A program made the position numbers and the translations under genes. A DNA stretch of 15,222 nucleotides from JASFJH01 sp050117725 (GTDB lineage: Bacteria; Pseudomonadota; Gammaproteobacteria; AKS1): assembly GCA_050117725.1 (NCBI GenBank), contig JASFME010000027.1, positions 1 through 15,222 of the forward strand. The letters are read 5' to 3'. Shown piece by piece: positions 1 to 5,687 of the stretch (position 1 is the stretch's first letter; each line of letters opens with the position of its first letter). Below the pieces are notes generated by a model. The model was not told the DNA's origin. It worked only from the letters and a program-made list of their open reading frames with translations, and did no database searches.

Positions 1-112
1 GCGTCGCCAGCGTGGTCAGTGGCCGCGCCGTGCCGGCGAGGGTCTGGCCGATGGCGACGCCGGTACGGCGTTCACCAAAATCAAAACCGAGCAGGATCTG
101 CGGCGTTGTCAT
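1..112 (-). CDS. ruvX: RuvX/YqgF family Holliday junction resolvase, N-terminal part
   Basis: Only the first 37 residues are present; the gene runs off the left edge. Translation on the minus strand from an ATG at 112 gives MTTPQILLGFDFGERRTGVA followed by IGQTLAGTARPLTTL. The GFDFGxxRxGVAIG signature is typical of the RNase H-like YqgF fold, with D11 at the usual catalytic position. Family members are implicated in Holliday junction resolution and in pre-16S rRNA processing. An earlier ATG at 128 is out of frame. No good Shine-Dalgarno sequence is visible, and the gene begins 21 bases after the yqgE stop, so it is probably read as part of the same transcript. YqgE and YqgF neighbours are common in gammaproteobacteria, which supports the call. 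Confidence 0.88.
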   Translation of the reverse strand, partial: MTTPQILLGFDFGERRTGVAIGQTLAGTARPLTTLAT

Positions 113-133
113 GCAGGAGCTGAGTCATGCGTT

Positions 134-697
134 TCAGGCGTGACCGATGTCATCCGAAAGCGTGTTGAGATCGATACCGAGGTTGGCAGCTGCCGCCTGC
201 CAGCGTCGCTCTATCGGTGTGTCGAAAATGATCGCGGTATCGGCAGGCACACTGAGCCAGGCATTTTCGGTTATTTCCTGTTCAAGTTGTCCCGGGCCCC
301 AACCGGCATAACCGAGCGCGACAAGGGCACGTTCGGGGCCCTGGCCGTCATTCATGGCCATGAGGATGTCGCGCGAGGTCGTGATGCCGATCTGTTTGGT
401 GACTGGCAGCATCGCGTCCCACTGGCCGGGCGGTTCGTGCAGAACAAACCCGCGTTCGGGCTGCACCGGGCCGCCCAGGTAGATTTCGCGCCCGGCGTTG
501 TTCGGGTTGTGCTGCTCGATCTGCATATGCTCGAGTACGTCACCGAGCGCGATATCCAGCGGCCGGTTGATGACAATGCCCATCGCGCCCTGTTCGTTGT
601 GTTCACAGATGTAGGTGACCGAGTGATAGAAGTTCGGATCCTCGAGCATCGGCATCGCGATCAGGAAATGATTGGTCAGAAATTGTGTGTCTGCCAT
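134..697 (-). CDS. yqgE: YqgE/AlgH family protein (UPF0301)
   Basis: This 187-residue protein has the usual length of the UPF0301 (YqgE/AlgH) family. Visible hallmarks are the N-terminal TNHFLIAMPxLEDPNF segment, then EQGAMGIVINRP, YLGGPVQPERGFVLH, and ALGYAGWGPGQLEQE near the C-terminus. No signal peptide or membrane segment is seen, so it should be cytoplasmic. Its biochemical function is not established; the AlgH name comes from a proposed role in alginate regulation in Pseudomonas. I chose the ATG at 697 because the family normally starts a few residues before the TNHFL motif. An in-frame GTG at 715 would add only six residues and cannot be excluded. It lies 48 bases after tonB and 21 before ruvX, in the same direction as both. 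Confidence 0.93.
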   Translation of the reverse strand: MADTQFLTNHFLIAMPMLEDPNFYHSVTYICEHNEQGAMGIVINRPLDIALGDVLEHMQIEQHNPNNAGREIYLGGPVQPERGFVLHEPPGQWDAMLPVTKQIGITTSRDILMAMNDGQGPERALVALGYAGWGPGQLEQEITENAWLSVPADTAIIFDTPIERRWQAAAANLGIDLNTLSDDIGHA

Positions 698-745
698 GGC
701 TAAAGTATCGATCACGCCTGCAGGCTGTGCAAGCAGGACGGGGGG

Positions 746-1633
746 CTAGCGCGAGCCGAAGCTGGCGCCGTCGTGGAAAATCCAGGTGCGCGTAATATGC
801 AGTACATCAGTCTCGGCCCGGATGTTGTCAGGCAGCGGCGCAAATGGTGAGGCCAGCCGCACAATGCGGCGGGCCGCATCATCGAGCAGTTTGTAGCCGG
901 AACTGCGGTCGAGGCTGATCGATGCGACGCTGCCGTCGGCCCGGATCGCCACGGTCATGGTCAGGTCACCGGTCAGCTTGCGCTGGCGCGCCGCCTCGGG
1001 GTAGTTAAGCCGGCCGATGCGTTCGACTTTCTGCCGCCAGGCCTCCTGGTAGGCGGCGTACTTGTATTCCTGGGTACTGGCGGTGATGTACTTGTGGCGT
1101 TTGCGTTTCGCGTAGTTCTGCTGGCGTTGTTGCAACTCGGCACTGGCGCTGGCGATCTGCAAGGACTGTGCAATCAGATCATTGGCCGTCGGTGCGGGTG
1201 TCGGCGTTGTTTTGTGCTGTTGCTGGGCCAGCTGTTGTTTGGACTGCGCTGTGGTCAGGGCTTTCTTTGTGGTGGTAGCCGGGCTGCCACCCTGTTGTGG
1301 CTGCACGCGGGTCTCCGGGGCGTTACCGGCCAGGTTGTCCGGCCGCATGATGTCCCGCGCCTGCGGCGCCTGCGGTTTGAGCTTTTGCTGTTGCGGATCA
1401 CCGCTGCCTTGCTGGCTGGCCTGGGCGAGATAGTCAGGATTCTCCGGGGCCTTGTCAGTCTTGTTCTGTACCAGTGTGATCTCGAAACGTTGCGGCGGGT
1501 TTTTCAGTTTGCCCTTCAGGCTCGTGAAGCTGATGCCGAGAATGATCACCGCATGCACGACCACGGCAATAAACAGCGTCAGGCCGAGCCGGTCGAGCGG
1601 GGTAATTCGGGGTTGAGGATGGATGGTAGTCAC
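746..1633 (-). CDS. tonB: Energy transducer TonB (TonB3-like)
   Basis: A 295-residue protein with TonB architecture: one N-terminal membrane anchor (about residues 17-35), a long Gln/Pro/Thr-rich periplasmic linker (about 40-190), and a C-terminal TonB domain with YPEAARQRKLTGDLTMTVAI and the downstream SSGYKLLDDAARRIV. TonB proteins couple inner-membrane proton motive force to outer-membrane transporters. In P. aeruginosa the tonB3 gene at this position, near gshB and pilG, has been linked to twitching motility and pilus assembly, so a pilus-related role is plausible here; that is inference from synteny. The frame is open upstream to 1762, but that extension overlaps the Gx gene and has no TonB-like content. 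I chose the GTG at 1633, which overlaps the Gx stop as GTGA and puts the anchor near the N-terminus. No exbB or exbD is present here. Confidence 0.87.
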   Translation of the reverse strand: MTTIHPQPRITPLDRLGLTLFIAVVVHAVIILGISFTSLKGKLKNPPQRFEITLVQNKTDKAPENPDYLAQASQQGSGDPQQQKLKPQAPQARDIMRPDNLAGNAPETRVQPQQGGSPATTTKKALTTAQSKQQLAQQQHKTTPTPAPTANDLIAQSLQIASASAELQQRQQNYAKRKRHKYITASTQEYKYAAYQEAWRQKVERIGRLNYPEAARQRKLTGDLTMTVAIRADGSVASISLDRSSGYKLLDDAARRIVRLASPFAPLPDNIRAETDVLHITRTWIFHDGASFGSR

Positions 1634-2145
1634 GGTGTTGGTTGCGCTAGTCGTTGCATCACGGCATGGGTGATTATACCGCCAACCAGCCCGAACACGA
1701 GCGCCGCGCTCATGAATACGGGCAACAGTGACCACAGGGCCGGGTGCGGCAGGAACAGCCACCAGGCCATGACAAATTGCCCGGCCATGTGCGCGAGGGC
1801 GGCAAGCACGCCCAGCCCGACCGGGCCGGTGCCGGGCAGCCAGCGGCCCAGGCCGAGTGCGAGCAGGCTGGCCAGTGCGCCGGACAGGCTGAGCAGGAAG
1901 GTCGGCGAGAGGAAAGTGCCGATCACGAGGCTGCCGAGCAGCACGCGCAACAGTGACACCCAGGCCGCGCTGCGCCAGCCGAAATCAAACAGCACGAGCA
2001 ACGTGATAATATTGGCAAAACCAGGCTTGATGCCGGGCAGCGGGCTGGGCAGCGCGCTTTCCGCGACGTGGATGACGATCGCCAGCGCCGCCAGGCGGGC
2101 GATGCGTTGATCCTCATCACTGATGTTAAAAGTTGATGCTGTCAT
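1630..2145 (-). CDS. Gx transporter family / heptaprenyl diphosphate synthase component I-like membrane protein
   Basis: A 171-residue hydrophobic protein with about five predicted membrane segments and the motif LPSPLPGIKPGFANIITLL near the N-terminus. This pattern fits the small membrane family annotated as Gx transporter or heptaprenyl diphosphate synthase component I (PF07456). The enzyme name is historical: no prenyl synthase motifs such as DDxxD are visible, and the fold resembles small substrate-binding membrane components of vitamin transporters. Function is therefore unproven. The ATG at 2145 was chosen because the protein then starts MTASTFNISDEDQRIARLAAL, 20 bases inside the end of the NusG-II gene; the longer frame reaching 2310 only re-reads that gene out of phase. 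Its stop overlaps the tonB start by four bases. Its neighbours, NusG-II and ApbE, are typical partners in flavinylation and redox loci. Confidence 0.8.
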   Translation of the reverse strand: MTASTFNISDEDQRIARLAALAIVIHVAESALPSPLPGIKPGFANIITLLVLFDFGWRSAAWVSLLRVLLGSLVIGTFLSPTFLLSLSGALASLLALGLGRWLPGTGPVGLGVLAALAHMAGQFVMAWWLFLPHPALWSLLPVFMSAALVFGLVGGIITHAVMQRLAQPTP

Positions 2146-2512
2146 AACGACGCGCCACGCCATGCAGCACGACGCTGACACCGTTGGGCAGGCAGGCCGT
2201 GGCATCGCCGCTGTGGGCGAGCCAGCCGCGATGGATACACAGACGCTGGTTACAGGGTGAATCGAGGAAGCGGATCCGGCCATCACGCACTTGCAGCGTA
2301 CTCGGGCCAAGCCGGCCCTGTATCGTCAGCTGCGTATCGTCGAGCAGGGAAACACGCACGGGCTTGTGATCGAGGTGCTGCACCACGGCATGCAACTGCC
2401 CGTCACCCTCTGTTCCCCATTGCTGGAAATACAGGCCGACGACCAGCACGCTACCAAGCAGCGTGATGAGTAGGTCACTGGCACTGAAGCGTGGCGGCAG
2501 GGGGTGTTTCAT
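2126..2512 (-). CDS. NusG domain II-containing membrane-anchored protein
   Basis: A 128-residue protein with one N-terminal hydrophobic helix (about residues 13-30) and a C-terminal domain carrying SPCNQRLCIHRGWL and ACLPNGVSVVLHG. The three cysteines (C87, C92, C107) and the CLPN motif are characteristic of the stand-alone NusG domain II family (PF07009). That family lacks the NGN and KOW parts of the transcription factor NusG and should not be read as an elongation factor. The helix followed by a soluble domain suggests the cysteine-bearing part faces the periplasm. Such proteins often sit beside ApbE and Gx proteins, but no biochemical role is established to my knowledge. The ATG at 2512 overlaps the apbE stop as ATGA, indicating translational coupling, and the 3' end overlaps the Gx gene by 20 bases. 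Confidence 0.85.
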   Translation of the reverse strand: MKHPLPPRFSASDLLITLLGSVLVVGLYFQQWGTEGDGQLHAVVQHLDHKPVRVSLLDDTQLTIQGRLGPSTLQVRDGRIRFLDSPCNQRLCIHRGWLAHSGDATACLPNGVSVVLHGVARRYDSINF

Positions 2513-3564
2513 TGCAGGGGGATGATCTCGGGTTGTGGCGCAGGTTCGACTTCAAACCTGATGCGCGCTTGCATGGCCGGGGTCATTTGCACACGCCCGT
2601 CATCGGCAATCAACATGACATGTTCAATGCCCATGTCCCTGGCAATTGCCGGCCATGCGTCCGGGCCGGCGACAAACAGGGCCGTTGCAGCGGCATCGGC
2701 GATGCTGCCCTTGTCATGTAACACAGTGACCGACTGCGTACCTTCAGCTGGATAACCCGTGCGCGGATCAATGATGTGGTGGTAGCGTTTGCCGTCCATC
2801 TCGTAATAACGCTCGTAATTGCCCGAGGTAAACACACTTTCATCGCCCTGCAGGTCGAGCGAGGCGATCACGCCCTTGCCATCGGGGTGACGAATGCCGA
2901 TATGCCAGGGGCGCTCGCCGCGGCTGCCGATAGCACGCAGATCACCGCCGGCATTGATGATGGCGTTTTCAATACCGAATTCGCGCAAGTGCTCGATGAC
3001 CACATCCACGGCGTAGCCCTTGGCAAAGGCACCGAAATCGAGCTGCAGCTGCGGGTTGCTGCCGTACATTGTCAGGCCCTCGATATGAATGTCCTGCATG
3101 CCTGGCGCGGCATCGAGCAGGGCCTGGATCTGCTCTGCCTCGGGTGGCTGCGCGTCTTCATAAAACTCGGCGTGAAAGCCCCACAGCCTGACCAGCTTGC
3201 CGATCGCCGGGTTGAACAGGCCATGGCTTTGTGCAGAAAGCTCGCGGGCCTCGATAATCAGGGGCAGGACGGAGGGTGCGAGGGAAAATTCCGCGCCGGT
3301 TTGCAGCAGATTATTGATACGGGCCAGGGCATTCGGTTGCCAGGCATGCCAGGTATTGTGCATGTAATTCAGGTCATCGAGGATCGCGTTATAGGCACGG
3401 CTGGCCTGCTCGTCCTCGACGCCATACATGGTGACTTCCACGAGCGTGCCGAAGCTGAGCACGGTTTCATGGAACACCGGAGGCTCGGGCTGGCTGCACG
3501 CCGTCGGCAGCAGGGCAAGGTTTAACCAGAGAATTGTTTTGAAGATAAAGGCAGGTAATTTCAT
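2509..3564 (-). CDS. apbE: FAD:protein FMN transferase ApbE, probable lipoprotein
   Basis: A 351-residue protein matching ApbE in length and motifs. ApbE transfers FMN from FAD onto a Ser or Thr of extracytoplasmic target proteins in a Mg-dependent reaction. Visible signatures are LDFGAFAKGYAVD (K182), AIINAGGDLRAIG, HHIIDPRTGYP (D266) and SIADAAATALFVAG, where D290 and T294 match the family metal-binding positions. Residues 1-23 form a signal peptide ending LPTAC, so C23 is the likely lipidated residue. Proline at the -3 position is atypical for a lipobox, and Ser follows the Cys, which would fit outer-membrane sorting. The ATG at 3564 overlaps the gshB stop as ATGA, and the apbE stop overlaps the NusG-II start the same way. 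No FMN-binding substrate such as NqrC, RnfG or NosR is encoded in the window. Confidence 0.95.
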   Translation of the reverse strand: MKLPAFIFKTILWLNLALLPTACSQPEPPVFHETVLSFGTLVEVTMYGVEDEQASRAYNAILDDLNYMHNTWHAWQPNALARINNLLQTGAEFSLAPSVLPLIIEARELSAQSHGLFNPAIGKLVRLWGFHAEFYEDAQPPEAEQIQALLDAAPGMQDIHIEGLTMYGSNPQLQLDFGAFAKGYAVDVVIEHLREFGIENAIINAGGDLRAIGSRGERPWHIGIRHPDGKGVIASLDLQGDESVFTSGNYERYYEMDGKRYHHIIDPRTGYPAEGTQSVTVLHDKGSIADAAATALFVAGPDAWPAIARDMGIEHVMLIADDGRVQMTPAMQARIRFEVEPAPQPEIIPLQ

Positions 3565-4508
3565 TTAATTATTTTCTCGATTACATCCATGAGTTGACCG
3601 CTTATGTTAAGCCCGTACTGGGCGTCGAGTTCCCTGATGCAGGTTGGACTGGTGCTGTTGATCTCGGTCAGGTAATCGCCGATCACATCAATCCCGACGA
3701 ATAGCAGGCCCATGTCACGCAGGACAGGCGCAACGCATGCGCAGATCTCGCGATCACGTGCGCTCAGTTCCACTCCGACGCCCTTGCCGCCTGCAGCAAG
3801 GTTACCACGGGTTTCCCCGGGGGCCGGGATCCGAGCCAGCGCATACGGCACGGGTTCACCGTCGATGAGCAGGATACGTTTGTCACCCGCGCTGATTTCC
3901 GGGATAAAGCGCTGCGCCATGATATAGCGGCTGCCATAGCCGGTCAGCGTCTCGATGATGACGCTGGTATTCGGATCGCCTTCACGGACGCGGAAGATCG
4001 AGGCGCCGCCCATCTCGCCGAGCGGTTTGAAGATAACGTCCTTGTGTTCGGCAATGAACGCGCGCAGCGTGTCGGCATCGCGCGCCACGCGTGACGGTGC
4101 GATGCAGTCCGGGAACTGCGTGGCAAACAGTTTTTCATTCGCATCGCGCAGGCTGGCCGGTTTGTTGACGACCAGGGTGCCGGCACGCTCCGCCGCCTCG
4201 AGGATATAGGTCGCGTACAGGTACTCGGTATCGAACGGCGGGTCCTTGCGCATCAGGATCACGTCGAGTTCACCCAGCGGCGCGACTGCAGGCTCGCCAA
4301 GCGCGAACCAGCGGTTGTCATCCTCGAATACCTGCAGCGGGCGCATGCGCGCCATGCCCTGGTCATTATCGAGGTACAGATCCGCCAGTTCCATGTAGAC
4401 GAGTTGCCAGCCACGGCGGGCCACCTCGCGCAGCATCGCCAGGCTACTGTCCTTGGCGACCTTGATATGGGCGATCGGGTCCATGACGACGCCGACTCGG
4501 ATGGGCAT
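3561..4508 (-). CDS. gshB: Glutathione synthetase
   Basis: A 315-residue ATP-grasp enzyme, almost the same length as the E. coli protein. It joins gamma-glutamylcysteine and glycine to make glutathione in the cytoplasm. Family segments are visible throughout: VGVVMDPIAHIKVAKDSSLA at the N-terminus, MRKDPPFDTEYLYATYILE, VVNKPASLRDANEKLFATQF, KPLGEMGGASIFRV in the ATP-grasp region, RGNLAAGGKGVGVELS, and INSTSPTCIRELDAQYGLNI near the C-terminus. The ATG at 4508 was chosen because GAGGGG lies six bases upstream on the minus strand and the resulting N-terminus matches the family; a frame extension to 4535 adds nine residues without support. It is the first gene of the leftward operon and is divergent from pilG, as in Pseudomonas. 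No promoter for it could be identified with confidence. Confidence 0.97.
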   Translation of the reverse strand: MPIRVGVVMDPIAHIKVAKDSSLAMLREVARRGWQLVYMELADLYLDNDQGMARMRPLQVFEDDNRWFALGEPAVAPLGELDVILMRKDPPFDTEYLYATYILEAAERAGTLVVNKPASLRDANEKLFATQFPDCIAPSRVARDADTLRAFIAEHKDVIFKPLGEMGGASIFRVREGDPNTSVIIETLTGYGSRYIMAQRFIPEISAGDKRILLIDGEPVPYALARIPAPGETRGNLAAGGKGVGVELSARDREICACVAPVLRDMGLLFVGIDVIGDYLTEINSTSPTCIRELDAQYGLNISGQLMDVIEKIIK

Positions 4509-4514
4509 GGCTTT

Positions 4515-4520
4515 CCCCTC
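4515..4520 (-). promoter_or_regulatory. Ribosome binding site of gshB
   Basis: On the minus strand this reads GAGGGG, six bases before the ATG at 4508. It decides in favour of that start over the upstream in-frame ATG at 4535. Confidence 0.75.
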
Positions 4521-4613
4521 TACAGATAAATTCATAACATGTTAGCCTATTGCGCCTGAGAGAATGAAATTTGCCGTAATAGCTGGACGAAGTCGGCAGG
4601 AAGGTCTTTAATA

Positions 4614-4640
4614 AGTAAAACACGGACAGTAAAACACGGA
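4614..4640. repeat. 13-bp tandem direct repeat, period 14
   Basis: AGTAAAACACGGA occurs at 4614-4626 and again, identically, at 4628-4640, with one base between the copies. It lies about 105-130 bases upstream of the gshB start. It may be a regulator-binding repeat or replication slippage; the sequence cannot distinguish these. Confidence 0.85.
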
Positions 4641-4680
4641 AATGTTGCTGCTATTGGAAGAGATTGTCGCCTCGCGGGCC

Positions 4681-4696
4681 GGCCCTCATGTGGGCC
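4681..4696. other. GC-rich hairpin in the intergenic region
   Basis: GGCCC at 4681-4685 pairs perfectly with GGGCC at 4692-4696 around a six-base loop. The stem overlaps the 10-bp palindrome GGGCCGGCCC at 4676-4685, so alternative pairings are possible. There is no T-run on either side, so it does not look like an intrinsic terminator. Its role is unknown. Confidence 0.45.
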
Positions 4697-4735
4697 CCGA
4701 AACAACGATCAAATCGCTGAATATTTACTGTATAA

Positions 4736-4780
4736 GCAGTAACTTATGGATGCTTCCTGCAGTAACTTATGGATACTTCC
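4736..4780. repeat. Near-perfect tandem repeat, 23-bp period, upstream of pilG
   Basis: Two 22-bp units at 4736-4757 and 4759-4780 share the core GCAGTAACTTATGGAT followed by [G/A]CTTCC. They differ at a single position (G versus A). The pair ends about 25 bases before the TATAAT box at 4806, which is where activator sites usually lie. Two copies on nearly the same face of the helix would suit a dimeric or cooperative regulator. No known regulator consensus was recognised. Confidence 0.85.
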
Positions 4781-4782
4781 GG

Positions 4783-4811
4783 ATATTTGTGCTAAATATT
4801 AACACTATAAT
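4783..4811 (+). promoter_or_regulatory. Candidate promoter of the pilG-chpB operon
   Basis: A perfect TATAAT hexamer lies at 4806-4811 in an AT-rich stretch. No good -35 box is found at normal spacing; the best positions (4783-4789) read ATATTT or TATTTG. A strong -10 with a weak -35 directly downstream of a tandem repeat would fit an activator-dependent promoter. This is pattern-based, with no transcription start evidence. Confidence 0.35.
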
Positions 4812-4850
4812 TGTTGATTTCATTAATAATGACTGAATTTTTAAAGAGTT

Positions 4851-4856
4851 AGGGGG
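4851..4856 (+). promoter_or_regulatory. Ribosome binding site of pilG
   Basis: AGGGGG sits four bases before the GTG at 4861. It supports that GTG as the pilG start; no in-frame ATG or other plausible start precedes the conserved receiver domain with comparable support. Confidence 0.65.
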
Positions 4857-4860
4857 ACGG

Positions 4861-5271
4861 GTGGCCAACGAGACGCAAGCATCCGGTGAATACGCCGGCC
4901 TCAATGTCATGGTCATAGATGACAGCAAGACGATCCGCCGTACCGCGGAGACCTTGTTGAAAAAGGCCGGCTGTGAAGTGATCACCGCCGTTGACGGGTT
5001 TGAGGCGCTGGGAAAAATTGCCGACTATCGGCCGGATATTATTTTCGTCGATATCATGATGCCGCGACTGGATGGCTACCAGACCTGCGCCCTGATCAAA
5101 AACAACCAGAGTTTCCGCAACACGCCGGTGATCATGCTGTCCAGCAAGGACGGCCTGTTCGACAAGGCGCGCGGACGCATTGTCGGTTCCGAGCAATACC
5201 TGACCAAACCGTTCACCAAGGACGAATTGCTTGGCGCCATCACCAAACATGTACACAAGGCCAGTGCCTGA
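4861..5271 (+). CDS. pilG: Type IV pilus response regulator PilG
   Basis: A 136-residue single-domain CheY-like receiver. The conserved acidic pair is D20-D21, the phosphoacceptor is D64 in IIFVDIMMPRLDGYQ, S94 holds the switch Ser/Thr position, and the invariant lysine is K116 in YLTKPF. The segments VMVIDDSKTIRRTAETLLKK and YQTCALIKNN are characteristic of PilG rather than PilH. In the Chp system PilG receives phosphate from the kinase ChpA; in Pseudomonas it promotes pilus extension and acts in the cAMP pathway. It uses a GTG start behind a strong AGGGGG site. It is the first gene of the chemosensory operon, 33 bases before pilH. There is no output domain, so it acts through protein contacts. 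Confidence 0.96.
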   Translation: MANETQASGEYAGLNVMVIDDSKTIRRTAETLLKKAGCEVITAVDGFEALGKIADYRPDIIFVDIMMPRLDGYQTCALIKNNQSFRNTPVIMLSSKDGLFDKARGRIVGSEQYLTKPFTKDELLGAITKHVHKASA

Positions 5272-5304
5272 CAGGCCGACCAGATACCTGAGGAGAACAA
5301 TATA

Positions 5305-5667
5305 ATGGCACGCATACTCATCGTCGATGATTCACCCACCGAGATTCATGTGCTCAAGACAATTCTGGAAAAAAAGAACCATGACGTCATTTCGGCGGAA
5401 AGTGGTGAAGAAGGTGTTGCGACGGCCAAATCGGAAAAACCGGATCTTATCCTCATGGATATCGTCATGCCTGGCCTGAATGGTTTCCAGGCAACACGAC
5501 AGATCACCAAGGATCCGGAGACAGAATCGATCCCCGTCATTATCGTTACGACGAAAGACCAGGAAACCGATCGGGTCTGGGGTATGCGTCAGGGTGCAAA
5601 AGATTACCTGACCAAACCGGTTGATGAAAAAGTCTTGCTGGAAAAAATCAGTGGCCTGCTCGGCTGA
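5305..5667 (+). CDS. pilH: Type IV pilus response regulator PilH
   Basis: A 120-residue CheY-like receiver. Acidic residues D8-D9, phosphoacceptor D52 in LILMDIVMPGLNGFQ, switch T82/T83 and K104 in YLTKPVD are all present. The start MARILIVDDSPTEIHVLKTI and the GLNGFQATR segment match PilH. In the Chp system PilH counterbalances PilG; it is thought to promote retraction or to act as a phosphate sink. AGGAGA at 5291-5296 lies eight bases before the ATG, giving a good ribosome binding site. It lies between pilG and pilI, as expected for the conserved operon. Confidence 0.96.
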   Translation: MARILIVDDSPTEIHVLKTILEKKNHDVISAESGEEGVATAKSEKPDLILMDIVMPGLNGFQATRQITKDPETESIPVIIVTTKDQETDRVWGMRQGAKDYLTKPVDEKVLLEKISGLLG

Positions 5668-5687
5668 TTGTTACTGACGAAGAGACT

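Larger units (their letters stand above)
4509..4860. other. Divergent intergenic region between gshB and pilG
   Basis: About 350 bases separate the two divergent starts. I see no supportable gene here. The only sizeable open frame (4642-4836, plus strand, 64 codons) has no ribosome binding site, no recognisable family features, and runs through the repeats and the AT-rich promoter-like stretch. The region contains a 13-bp tandem repeat, a GC-rich hairpin, a tandem repeat of 23-bp period and an AT-rich segment from about 4780 to 4850 leading to pilG. It should carry the promoters of both operons. Confidence 0.8.

Noticed and set aside
1634..1762. N-terminal extension of TonB to an upstream start
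   Set aside because: It would overlap the Gx coding region, displaces the membrane anchor from the N-terminus and has no TonB-like content.
1094..2110. Long plus-strand open frame opposite tonB and the Gx gene
   Set aside because: The minus strand encodes two recognisable proteins here. The plus-strand translation is low-complexity and has no family resemblance, as expected for an antisense frame in GC-rich DNA.
2126..2512. NusG domain II protein as a transcription elongation factor
   Set aside because: It has an N-terminal membrane anchor and lacks the NGN domain needed to bind RNA polymerase.
2776..3525. Plus-strand open frame of about 250 codons opposite apbE
   Set aside because: It lies entirely within a well-supported apbE gene and shows no recognisable motifs.
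4676..4698. GC-rich palindrome as an intrinsic terminator
   Set aside because: There is no T-run on either strand, and both flanking genes start away from this site, so no transcript is expected to end here.
4642..4836. Open frame of 64 codons on the plus strand in the gshB-pilG intergenic region
   Set aside because: No ribosome binding site and no family features; it spans the tandem repeat and the promoter-like AT-rich stretch.
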